Assembly: GCA_965228695.1 (NCBI GenBank)
Contig: CBDDIB010000002.1
Location: forward strand, 2,790,001 to 2,854,000
DNA from: JAJFJD01 sp965228695
GTDB lineage: Bacteria > Pseudomonadota > Alphaproteobacteria > UBA8366
Direction of reading: 5' to 3'
DNA: 64,000 nucleotides
Positions 37,091-45,485 of this stretch are shown here, in pieces; within the stretch, counting starts at the first letter, position 1, and each line of letters begins with the position of its first letter. The notes under the pieces were generated by a model. It searched no databases. It worked only from the letters and a program-made list of their open reading frames with translations, and had not been told where the DNA came from. The position numbers were made by a program, and so were the translations under genes.

Positions 37091-37843
37091 ATGTCTCAAT
37101 TGTGTGCGCCATCGCGGCGCCTACGTCTTATCGCGAAATCGATGGTGGTTGTGCTCGCGGTAGCGTCCTGTACCACGACTTCGGCCAAACCTGAAAACGA
37201 AGCGCTGTTGTCCAATGAGGAAAGAGCGCTTCGGGCTGAGGATAAGCGGTTCAAAACGGGAATCGTTGTAGGTTGCCTTGGCGGCGCTGCCATTGGTTTC
37301 ATTGTTTCAAAAGCGAAGAAACTGTCTACGGCAGGCACCATCAAAGCGACGGCGATTGCTACAGCTGCGGGATGTGCTGCAGGGGCCGCTGCGGGATACT
37401 ACGTCAATTCGCGGAATAAGAGTTTTGCAAATGAACAGCAAGCGTCCCGGGCGTTGATTGAGGCTGCGGATGCTGATATCGCCCGATACAAGGAATTAAA
37501 TAGCAACGCGGACAAGTTGGTCCGGCAGCAACGCGCGAAAGTTGCCAATTTGAACGATCGTTACAAGCGCAAGGAATTGTCAGCGGCAGGCTATCGCAAA
37601 CAGGTCGCGTCGGCTGAGAACAACAAAATTTTGTTCGAGAAAAAGGTCAAAGAAGCTAACGATAATATCAAGCTTATGAATAGTGATATTAAGCAACTCA
37701 AGGGGGCCGGCAAGAACACGAGTGAGCTCGAGCGGAAGCGTCAGCAGCTAGTTGCCCAGCGCAATAAACTTGAGGAGAAGGTGGATTTGCTCGCCGCAAC
37801 ATATGACAACATGCCTCCGGAAGTGCGGCCTGCAACGACGTAA
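37091..37843 (+). CDS. Lipoprotein with glycine-zipper pair and coiled coil
   Basis: 250 residues from ATG 37091 (GGGGAAAG site; an upstream start at 37043 lacks one). The leader IAKSMVVVLAVASC ends in a VASC lipobox. Two Gly/Ala-rich hydrophobic stretches (GIVVGCLGGAAIGFIVS and AIATAAGCAAGAAAGYYV) follow, then a coiled coil of over 130 residues (LIEAADADIARYKELNSNAD, KKVKEANDNIKLMNSDIKQL). It resembles envelope-spanning glycine-zipper proteins. The next gene starts 16 bases later. Confidence 0.72.
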   Translation: MSQLCAPSRRLRLIAKSMVVVLAVASCTTTSAKPENEALLSNEERALRAEDKRFKTGIVVGCLGGAAIGFIVSKAKKLSTAGTIKATAIATAAGCAAGAAAGYYVNSRNKSFANEQQASRALIEAADADIARYKELNSNADKLVRQQRAKVANLNDRYKRKELSAAGYRKQVASAENNKILFEKKVKEANDNIKLMNSDIKQLKGAGKNTSELERKRQQLVAQRNKLEEKVDLLAATYDNMPPEVRPATT

Positions 37844-37859
37844 TTGCGAGGTTCCGACA

Positions 37860-38405
37860 ATGGTGACGATTGAGAACAGTGCGACGGCCACAACGGATCG
37901 ACGCGGAAGAACGGTGACGATGTTACTTGGCGTCGTAACTGCGCTCTCGTTGATGCTTTCAGGGTGCGCAGGCGATTGCAACGATCCGCGGTTCGATGGT
38001 CTGGGTTGTGCAGTGTCGGATCCATTTACGGGAAATTATAAGAAACAGACCGCGGAGCTGGAGCGTCAGGCAGCGGAATCGCAGACTCGCGCGGCGGCGC
38101 TCCGGACCGAGAATGAACAACTAAATGCGCGAATGGCGAAGCTGAACCGCGAAGAACGAAGCGCGGCGCGGCGACTGCGGAATTCCAACGAGAAACTGGC
38201 TGGGCTCATCACGAAACTCTCGAAGGCGCGGGCGGAGAAAAAGAAAAGTGCCGAGGAATACAAGCGTTTGGATGCCCAACTGAAAGCACTCGAGACGCGG
38301 CATAAAGCTGTGAGCCGTGGGCCAATGACCGCAAAAGTGCGGGCTGAGATCAAGTCGTTGGAGCAGGATGTACAGCGATTGCAGGGTATTCTCGATACCG
38401 GATAG
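37860..38405 (+). CDS. Coiled-coil lipoprotein
   Basis: 181 residues from ATG 37860, preceded by GCGAGG. The leader VTALSLMLSGC ends in an LSGC lipobox after an unusually long N-region of about 25 residues. Mature sequence: a short Cys-containing segment (GDCNDPRFDGLGCAVSD) and then one coiled coil (AELERQAAESQTRAAALRTE, RSAARRLRNSNEKLAGLITK, TAKVRAEIKSLEQDVQRLQG). No family is recognised. Tandem with the preceding lipoprotein of similar plan. Confidence 0.7.
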   Translation: MVTIENSATATTDRRGRTVTMLLGVVTALSLMLSGCAGDCNDPRFDGLGCAVSDPFTGNYKKQTAELERQAAESQTRAAALRTENEQLNARMAKLNREERSAARRLRNSNEKLAGLITKLSKARAEKKKSAEEYKRLDAQLKALETRHKAVSRGPMTAKVRAEIKSLEQDVQRLQGILDTG

Positions 38406-38468
38406 CGGTTGCCTAAAGGGGCGGATGATGGAGGTGAATCTAAGGTCCTGCACCTTTATCCAACGGTC

Positions 38469-39428
38469 ATGAGCCAACCAAGCAACATTGCGTCGCGTTG
38501 GCTCAATCTGCTGTATTCGGCAATGTTTGTTTCCCTGTTTGCGGTGATCGGGTGGACTTTGCTCGCCGCCTGCGGAATACGGACGCCGCTGGGTGTTATC
38601 GAGTTCGGCTGGTGTCAGGCGTCACCTATGGCCGGCGTTCTCGACATCGAAAGTCAGCGTGAGGGCCTGCTGCGCGAACAAATTGCTCAATTGCAGCGGT
38701 CGCTTCGCCATCCCGACCGGTGCGGGCCACGTGTCGCGCTTACTAAGCCGCAGGCGACGCTGCCAACCAAGTCGATGGACGAGAAATTACCAGCGTGCCC
38801 CGTCGATAAAGTTGCCCAACTCCCCAAGAACACGGTCATCGTTGTGGATACATCCCATAGCATGGCGACTTGGCTCAGAGGGCGCGCCGTGCGGTTGCGG
38901 AAAGAGCCCAAGACGCGGCGCATCGAGGCGGCAAAATCTGCAATCATTCAGGCGGTTCAGCGGGCGCCCAAAACGGTGCAAGTTGGCCTCGTTTCATTCG
39001 CGGGATGCCGCAAACAAGCTAAGGATCATGGCATTTATAATCATGGTCAACGCGCTGCGCTGATTCGCGAAGTACAATCACTTCGGTTGTCCGGCGGGAC
39101 ACCCCTCGCCAAGGCAATGTCGCAGACACACGCACAACTATCCCGTGGGGTCTCGCCGAACACTCCGGTCAATATGGTTGTCATTTCGGATGGTAGGGAA
39201 TCCTGCCGCGGGGACCCGTGCGACGTTGCTAGAAAATTGAAAAATCAGATGCCAGGACTTGTGATAAACGTGCTGGAAATTACCGGCCGGCCCGTTATCA
39301 AATGCGTCGCGGAAGTCACTGGTGGATTCCACCGTATCATTGGTGACAGGATCGATCTGGAGGGGGCGGTGCGTGAAGCGGCTGGCTATGAGGGGCAAGG
39401 AATTTGCCGGCCGGCGATTGAGAAATAG
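38469..39428 (+). CDS. Membrane-anchored vWA protein
   Basis: 319 residues. One N-terminal helix (AMFVSLFAVIGWTLLAAC) is followed by IRTPLGVIEFGWC and a helical segment RSLRHPDRCGPRV. This 70-residue N-terminal module is repeated in the next protein. The vWA domain begins with NTVIVVDTSHSM, an intact DxSxS metal site, and continues with VQLRLSGGTPLAKAM-like and MVVISDGRESC landmarks; C-terminal Cys residues may form disulfides. ATG 38469 has no obvious ribosome site. Probably in the periplasm, facing the cell wall or outer membrane. Confidence 0.78.
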   Translation: MSQPSNIASRWLNLLYSAMFVSLFAVIGWTLLAACGIRTPLGVIEFGWCQASPMAGVLDIESQREGLLREQIAQLQRSLRHPDRCGPRVALTKPQATLPTKSMDEKLPACPVDKVAQLPKNTVIVVDTSHSMATWLRGRAVRLRKEPKTRRIEAAKSAIIQAVQRAPKTVQVGLVSFAGCRKQAKDHGIYNHGQRAALIREVQSLRLSGGTPLAKAMSQTHAQLSRGVSPNTPVNMVVISDGRESCRGDPCDVARKLKNQMPGLVINVLEITGRPVIKCVAEVTGGFHRIIGDRIDLEGAVREAAGYEGQGICRPAIEK

Positions 39429-39559
39429 CCCTGCAGCCTGTGGGAATATGGAAAATTTCGCTGAAACCTTCTCGATGCATGCTCGGAACGCCGGGCCCTG
39501 GCGTAGGTCCTTGAATTGATTTAGGCTTACACAGTACAGGGAATTGTAAGGCTCCACTC

Positions 39560-40708
39560 ATGTCCGCTTCGGACAACGACCAAATGAAAAACGGTGCTCC
39601 GTCGGCGCAAGCAGGTTCAGCACGGACTCGATCGTTGGCGTCGGTACTCTTTGGGGTCGTTTTTGCCGGCCTGATTTTCGTTATCGGTTGGACGGTTCTT
39701 GCCGCCTGCGGCGTTCGCACGCCATTGGGGGATATTAGTTTCGCGTGGTGTCGCGCGGAAGCTGCGATTCCACCAGTGGCGCTTGACCGCGAACGTTCGG
39801 ATGTACTGCGTGAACAGATTGCGCGGTTGGAACGCACGCTGCGGCATCCTGATCGGTGTGGCCCGCGCGTCGCGCGCATTCCCGATCCGCCGAAGGACGA
39901 AGTAAAACCGCCGAGTGAGAAACCCGAACCCGAAAAATCTTTATGCGAAACCGACGAGGGCAAAGCACAGCCGGTTGATGTCTATTTTCTGCTGGATCTG
40001 ACCGGCTCGTTCAAGGATGACCTCAACAATATGAGCCGGTTAATGGCGGATTTGGTGAAACGGATACAGTCCGGTGAATTCGGAAAGGACGTTCGTTTGG
40101 GCCTCGGCTCGTTTATGGACAAACCGCAAGCGCCTTTCGGCCGTCACAAAATGTATACCTTCAAGAACCATCAGAGCCTGACGTTGGATGTGGCGCGACT
40201 CGTCCCTGCAGTAAAATCTCTGCGTGTGGCTCCCGGTGGTGACGTCCCGGAAGCCCAATTCGAGGCGCTCGTCGAAATGGTGGGCAAAGCAAAGACCATC
40301 GGGTTTCGAAAGGGTGTGCGCAGTTTTGTGGCCTTGGTTACAGACGCGCCGCCGCATGTGGCCGGGCACTGGCGCAAACCTCCAAAGGGAAGGCGGATTC
40401 CGAAGCGGTTCGCTCGGCTTTACTCTCCCGGGCCGGAAGATGGAAAGGGCGATAGCAAGCCATTGAATGAAGACTATCCCAGTCAAGCTCAGGTGGCTGA
40501 TGCATTGGACAGTCTGGAAATCAGTCCGATATTCCTTGTGTCGGGTGCCTCCATTCGCATTTACCAAGGGTTTGTTTCGAAACTGGGTCGGGGTGTGACA
40601 TTCCCAATTTCGGCCGATAGTTCGAATCTCTTACAGGCGCTCTTCGCGGGTCTTGAGAAAGCCTGCAGAGACAATCCCGCGACGGCAAAGGATGGTGGCA
40701 AAAAATAG
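39560..40708 (+). CDS. Membrane-anchored integrin-beta-like vWA protein
   Basis: 382 residues. The N-terminal module (SVLFGVVFAGLIFVIGWTVL, GVRTPLGDISFAWC, RTLRHPDRCGPRVA) matches the preceding protein. From residue 138 the domain closely follows the I-like domain of animal integrin beta chains as I recall it: PVDVYFLLDLTGSFKDDLNN (metal site D146, T148, S150; adjacent DD153-154), LGLGSFMDKPQAPFG, GGDVPEAQFEA (D228, P230, E231 equal the SyMBS residues), ALVTDAPPH (D262), NEDYPSQAQV and FPISADSSNLLQAL. All three metal-site groups seem present. This suggests divalent-cation-dependent binding of a protein or surface ligand. It is the last gene of the cluster. Confidence 0.85.
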   Translation: MSASDNDQMKNGAPSAQAGSARTRSLASVLFGVVFAGLIFVIGWTVLAACGVRTPLGDISFAWCRAEAAIPPVALDRERSDVLREQIARLERTLRHPDRCGPRVARIPDPPKDEVKPPSEKPEPEKSLCETDEGKAQPVDVYFLLDLTGSFKDDLNNMSRLMADLVKRIQSGEFGKDVRLGLGSFMDKPQAPFGRHKMYTFKNHQSLTLDVARLVPAVKSLRVAPGGDVPEAQFEALVEMVGKAKTIGFRKGVRSFVALVTDAPPHVAGHWRKPPKGRRIPKRFARLYSPGPEDGKGDSKPLNEDYPSQAQVADALDSLEISPIFLVSGASIRIYQGFVSKLGRGVTFPISADSSNLLQALFAGLEKACRDNPATAKDGGKK

Positions 40709-41157
40709 GGCATTACCTACTTGATCAATCCGGTCTCCTATCAATCCGGTCTCCTATCAAATCGGATCGCCCTCAACCTTCATTTGGTGTTGGATCGGAT
40801 ATTCGACGTCAGAGCCAAGTTGATCAATCATCACAAATTTCGTTTCAAATGAATTCGTGACAAATTCCAGAGGCTAATCTGAACAACAATCTCATAAAGA
40901 GAAAATATCTTTGGAGATCCACACCTTCAGCGCTGCCGCACCGCGTATGAGTTTATTGCCTGGGAGGACCCAATTGTATTCGACAACGGGTCCATCCAAC
41001 ATTGGTAGAGTTCCATACTATACAGGCGACTACGAAAGCAGCGGGCAGTCTCGGCCCTGTGCATTCGTTTCGCAAATTGCCAACGTGAAATTACGGATGT
41101 TATGTCATCGGAGGATGATTGACTATTTTGCCTGCTTTGCCAGTGGGACCGCACCAG
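40709..41157. other. Intergenic region at the end of the Srf cluster
   Basis: 449 A/T-rich bases with the tandem repeat at 40725-40756. Short frames exist on both strands, but none has a ribosome site, composition or sequence that looks like a gene. No terminator hairpin with a T run was found. Confidence 0.4.
40725..40756. repeat. Tandem 16-base repeat
   Basis: TCAATCCGGTCTCCTA occurs twice head to tail (40725-40740, 40741-40756), followed by a partial third unit TCAAATCGG. It lies just after the integrin-like gene and could be a slipped-strand duplication or tandem protein-binding site. Confidence 0.7.
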
Positions 41158-42114
41158 TCAAGATGGCTGACTCTTCTTGATGTCGCCGAATCGTGCTGAA
41201 CATTTCTTGGTGAGCCCGAGCTCGCGCAATATACCAAGCGCTTCGTCGGACTCATAAGCTCGGACTCGATAACGGTTGTTCATGACCTCGTCGAATGTAG
41301 CGACCATCGAGGTCATCTCTAGTGTTTCGGGCAGTGGCGGACATTCGAAGAATGCGCGCCTTGCAGCTCGATAGACAAAGCCGCGCTCACCGAGCTGCTG
41401 GATCGCAAGTTGGGAAAGGTCGATTGCGATCATGCGGAGAGTAGAAGAAGCGGCGATAGCTTGCCGATGGGTAAAGCCAATTTGTTTACCCTCCTCGACT
41501 GGGACGAGCAATGGTGCGGCCAAATCGCCCGTTTGGTCCTCCCAGCACTCTAGCGTGGGCGCGAGGTCGGACGCGGCGCACGATTCTGCCAAGGCGCGGC
41601 TCGCGATGCCTTCACGGTGCACGATGCAATTTCGAGCATTGCGGAAGTAGCGGTATACGGCATAAAGGTGCGAAATTCGTTTGCGCGTCGCGCCGAGCCG
41701 TTGGTAAAAGCGATCGACTTTATCGGCGTCAGAATCGACGTTTGTCGTCGCGTCGGACACCTCCGCACGCATCTTGAGTTCGCCGGAAAAGTCACGCCAG
41801 CTGGTCAACTCAGCTTGAATATCGTCCAGAAACAAATCAAATGCCGAAAAGGCTCTGATAGTGCCGTTTTGCCCAATATCGCGCAAAGCGGCCTCCACCT
41901 CATCCTTTGGATGTAACCAACTCGGCATACCGCCCCATAGCCAGCCCGGTCGCTCGTATAGCTTATGTTTAATCGCCTTTTCGGGTGTGCCAGCGTCGAT
42001 CTCGTCAGCAAGGAGGCCGAGGCCAATCGTTTGCATTTTGATCGAGCGATTGAGACGCTCGTGAAAGCGGTGGAAGCGCAGCAGCGCTTCAGTATTGGCG
42101 GATGATAGATCCAT
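41158..42114 (-). CDS. Hypothetical protein with HEPN-like RNxxxH motif
   Basis: 318 residues, helical throughout, with no signal peptide or membrane helix. Residues 150-170 read LYAVYRYFRNARNCIVHREG: R161-N-x3-H166 is the catalytic signature of HEPN ribonucleases, and the flanking helices suit that fold. HEPN proteins often act as RNA-cutting toxins in defence systems, and the gene lies among mobile and defence debris. No partner antitoxin gene (such as MNT) is seen next to it. Assignment rests on the motif alone. Confidence 0.6.
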   Translation of the reverse strand: MDLSSANTEALLRFHRFHERLNRSIKMQTIGLGLLADEIDAGTPEKAIKHKLYERPGWLWGGMPSWLHPKDEVEAALRDIGQNGTIRAFSAFDLFLDDIQAELTSWRDFSGELKMRAEVSDATTNVDSDADKVDRFYQRLGATRKRISHLYAVYRYFRNARNCIVHREGIASRALAESCAASDLAPTLECWEDQTGDLAAPLLVPVEEGKQIGFTHRQAIAASSTLRMIAIDLSQLAIQQLGERGFVYRAARRAFFECPPLPETLEMTSMVATFDEVMNNRYRVRAYESDEALGILRELGLTKKCSARFGDIKKSQPS

Positions 42115-42398
42115 TACGCCTCACGAAAGAATAGTCTCCTGCACTAGAGAGAGTTTGTTGCGCTTACTTGATATAAGCAACTGTCTGCCCGGAGTAGATC
42201 AAAGCGGGCATAAGGTGTGTCGTACACCAACTCAATCAGATTTCAGACAAGCACTATTTCTGCAAAGCCTCTAAAAAGAATCGTGGCCAAACCGAACGGG
42301 AAGGCGAACTGGCAGATAGTTGCGGCATCATCCCTCAATATTGAGATGGCAAATAGCGCGATATCTCTTTGCGACCAAAGAACTGGATAGTGCGGTCC

Positions 42399-43234
42399 TC
42401 AACAAACACCGACACCGGTATCGGTGCGAAGAAAGCGAGACGGCGAATTGCGGTAGTCGCTACTATCCGTGACATAGAGTAAGAGCTGTTCCGCTCTGGT
42501 CACACCGACATAGAATAGTCGTTTGGCCTCAGCGATCTCTTCGTCTGTCGTGGCTTGGTAAAAGGGGATTCGTCCTTCATGCAGGTCGATCATCGCGACA
42601 GCCCGGTATTCACGTCCCTTCGCGTTATGAAGCGTTGACAGCTCGAGCGCCGCGTCGGGACTCGCGTAGATGCCGAGATCAGCGATTGTCAGGTTAGGCA
42701 AGTCCACCTTGTTGTTGCGCATATCTACCTTCATCTCCTCGACAGACATCGCGAAGAGATCATTCTCTGACGGGCATAGATAATCTTCGTCTACGAGGAT
42801 TTCGGTGGAAGCGCGCGCCGCCGCTACAAGCCAAGCAACGCCGCCCATGTGAACATCATGAAGTTGGCGAGCGCTATCAAGAAGACGAAAGACGATAACA
42901 CGGCCTCTATAGGAAAAGAGATCGAAACAGATGCGCCCCGTGGCGTTTAGAACAGTGTCGAACAGGGAGCGTTCAATCCTGACTATAGCGTCTTGGGTCT
43001 GGCTCCATCAGGTAGCCACACACTTGCTCAGCGAGCGGCGCAAAGAGGCGGTTGCGGCGGTATGGCCGTGCACCTGGACCAACGATACTCACGCCGTCTT
43101 CCCGTAGTCGCCGCCCGAGGGGAAAGAGTGAATACCAGGTCGGCGCGAGAACGGCGGCATCTCCCACCGGAATATCCAGTCCCTCAAGAGCCGGCAGAAA
43201 ATAGTCCGTGAGGACCTCAAATGCCGAGCCCTGA
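42399..43234 (-). pseudogene. UvrD/Rep-type helicase, 5' end lost, frameshifted
   Basis: The minus strand encodes GDAAVLAPTWYSLFPLGRRL, then a frame break near 42985, then IERSLFDTVLNATGRICFDL and the C-terminal helicase motifs: motif V-like LSTLHNAKGREYRAVAMIDL and motif VI VGVTRAEQLLLYV. The natural C terminus seems intact (stop at 42399), but the N-terminal half with Walker A is missing where the IS481 fragment begins at 43235. So the gene was cut by the insertion or by a later deletion. Confidence 0.78.
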
Positions 43235-44001
43235 GCCACCAGACGGAGAGTTTGCTTAAGCCGAACAACGCATGAGGGCTGGCAAAGGGGGGGCCGTTGT
43301 CGGTACGGATGGCACGGGGCAGACCGAACTCCTTGAACGTGCGTTCAAAACACAGCAAAGGCGAAGTCTGCTTTCGTGGAGGCCATTCCTTCACAAGCCA
43401 ACAGATACCGGGAGCGATAATCGGTGATGGTGAGCGGGTAACAGTATCGCTTGTCGCCGAGCTTGAACTCGCCCTTGTAATCGGCACACCAAAGCCCGTT
43501 TGGCTCAGAGGCGGCATTGAGCGGCGTGCCTTGCGCCTTATAGCGCCGGCGTTTGCGGCGGGTCACCAAACCGTTGCGGTCCAGCACCGCGTGAACTGTG
43601 CTGATGGCCGGTGGCTTCACCATCGGGAACTCACGGATCAGCTTGGCACGGATCTTCGGGGCGCCCCAGGAGGGATGCGCGCGTTTGATCCCAAGGATGC
43701 TGCGTTCGATCTGGAAGGGGAGTTTGTTGGCTTGACGATAGGGCCGGCGGGACCGGTCATTGAGGCCATCGAGCCCGCATTCCTTGTACCGCTCCCAGAT
43801 CTTATAGCCGGTGACACGCGAAATCCCGAACTCCCGGCAGAGCCCTGCCATCTTCTCACCGTCGAGCAGAACGGGCGACAAATCTAAGACGTTCATCCAT
43901 AGGTCTACACTCTTTCCAAGGCATCCGGAGCGCTCTCCAAATGCCATATTGGGTAAACCATGTGATCGGAATGAAATGTCAGCTATCTCTCGATAACCAC
44001 A
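43235..44001 (-). mobile_element. IS481-family fragment (copy 2), degenerate
   Basis: It is nearly base-identical to 8757-9522, in the same orientation, including about 20 bases beyond the likely right terminal repeat (GCTATCTCTCGATAACCACA). Compared with copy 1 it has an extra A near 43869, which shifts the frame at LLDGEKM, and an extra A near 43348, which shifts it after FAFAVF. The left half, with its inverted repeat, is missing. So the transposase (ATG region near 43915) cannot be made intact. Confidence 0.85.
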
Positions 44002-44009
44002 AAACGACA

Positions 44010-44044
44010 CAAAAACAAACCCCCGCCAAAACAGGTCAGGGGTT
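44010..44044 (-). terminator. Terminator of the mscS-like gene
   Basis: On the minus strand AACCCC (44044-44039) pairs with GGGGGTT (44024-44018), and TGTTTTTGTG follows. It lies 40 bases downstream of the stop at 44083. Confidence 0.6.
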
Positions 44045-44082
44045 CTGATGTTTCGGTTTGCGGCCTTCTTCGTTGCCGCCGG

Positions 44083-45477
44083 TTATTGTTTGTTGCTGAG
44101 TAGATCGACGGCTTCATCGCCCCGCGAAACATCTCCGGCGCGATCTTGAATCTCTGCTTCTTCGTTTGTGAGATTTCCCTCCGCGCCGGTCGCCTCTTCG
44201 TCTGTCTCTTCCACCTCATCCTGCGCACGGTCAGACGTTTGGTCTCGTGAAGCGGCCGGCTCACGCATTTGCGCATCGCCTTGTATAACGGGAACGCCGT
44301 GCGGGAAGATGATCTCGCGTGCCTCGTCGGGCATCGAGATGCCGTTCTCGATCAGGGCCTTCTTGATCAGCCGCAACAAAGCCGATTTCAACTTCATGGC
44401 GGAAAAGATGCCGCCGTTGAACCAATAATAGACGCGAAGATGGACGGTCGCGCTGCCGAGCGAATGCACGAGGACGAGGGGGGCCGGTTCGTCGATTACC
44501 GCATCGTGGCTTTCCAGCAGAGCCCCGATGACCGATTGCGCATGGGCGATCGATACGTCGTACCCAATCCCCACATCCAACGCTTCGCGCCGGGCCGGGG
44601 CGGTGCTGTAGTTGACGATGACGCTCTTAAAGACGCTCGCATTCGGAATCTGAACGTGATTGCCCTCGGTCGATAGCAGAACCGTGCTGCGGGTATTCAT
44701 GCTTTGAACGATACCGCGATGTTCCCCCACGCTAATGAGATCCCCAGGCCTGAATGGATGACGGATGCTAAGCAAAAGGCTCGCGAGGAAGTTCTCAGCG
44801 ATCTCCCGAAAGGCCAGTCCGAAGATAATTCCGAGCAGCCCGGCGCCGCCGATCACGGAGACCGCCAATTGGGTAAGGCCGGCGACTTGTAACACGAGAT
44901 AGAGACCGAGAAGGAAAACGGGAACCGCGACCGCACGCGCGACGACGTTGCGCAGATGGGGCGATGGTATTCGACCGGACATCAGGCGCCGTGTCACCCG
45001 CGAAACGAGAATGGCGGCGTACCAGGAAATCGGCAGGATGATGAGCGCTAGGACAAACAACGGCATGGCGGTGATGGCCGCACGGCTTAACGCCCGAATC
45101 TCCTCCAACGCCGGCTCGAGCGTCCACTGAACATCTGGCTGCACCGCGATGCGATTGACGACCGCGGCAACGTCCTGCGTTTTGCCGGCGAGTTCGCGCG
45201 CCCAATTTTTCCGTTCGTCCGTCTGTGTCGATCCGTCGAGGAATACGACGCTGTCGTTTACGGAGACCTGGATGTTTTCATACCACCCGGTCGCGGTCAG
45301 AATTTTCGCGATGCGCTGCTTGATTTCATCATCGCGCGCAACGGGATCGACGGCGACCGCCTGACTAGGGGCCGGAAGCGCTTTCGGGGGCTTGGCGGTC
45401 GGCTCCTGCGATCCGACGGACGTCGTCAGAAAACCCGACACGAAAACGAGCAAACCGAAGCACCAGTATCTCATCAT
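44083..45477 (-). CDS. MscS-type mechanosensitive channel with BON domain
   Basis: 464 residues. A signal peptide (CFGLLVFVSGFLTTSVGS) precedes a periplasmic BON domain (about 49-115: RIAKILTATGWYENIQVSVN, VVFLDGSTQTDERKNWA). Then come three helices, the last being the pore-lining VIGGAGLLGIIFGLAFREIA typical of MscS, and the cytoplasmic beta domain PGDLISVGEHRGIVQSMNTR, with a Glu-rich tail. MscS channels open under membrane tension in osmotic downshock. The BON domain may bind lipid or peptidoglycan. It is likely co-transcribed with the DUF421 gene 8 bases upstream. No EcfG-type promoter is visible for this pair. Confidence 0.88.
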   Translation of the reverse strand: MMRYWCFGLLVFVSGFLTTSVGSQEPTAKPPKALPAPSQAVAVDPVARDDEIKQRIAKILTATGWYENIQVSVNDSVVFLDGSTQTDERKNWARELAGKTQDVAAVVNRIAVQPDVQWTLEPALEEIRALSRAAITAMPLFVLALIILPISWYAAILVSRVTRRLMSGRIPSPHLRNVVARAVAVPVFLLGLYLVLQVAGLTQLAVSVIGGAGLLGIIFGLAFREIAENFLASLLLSIRHPFRPGDLISVGEHRGIVQSMNTRSTVLLSTEGNHVQIPNASVFKSVIVNYSTAPARREALDVGIGYDVSIAHAQSVIGALLESHDAVIDEPAPLVLVHSLGSATVHLRVYYWFNGGIFSAMKLKSALLRLIKKALIENGISMPDEAREIIFPHGVPVIQGDAQMREPAASRDQTSDRAQDEVEETDEEATGAEGNLTNEEAEIQDRAGDVSRGDEAVDLLSNKQ

Positions 45478-45485
45478 ACATCATC

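Noticed and set aside
40911..41180. 89-residue plus-strand frame and a 75-residue minus-strand frame
   Set aside because: No ribosome site, no recognisable sequence, and mutual overlap; probably non-coding.
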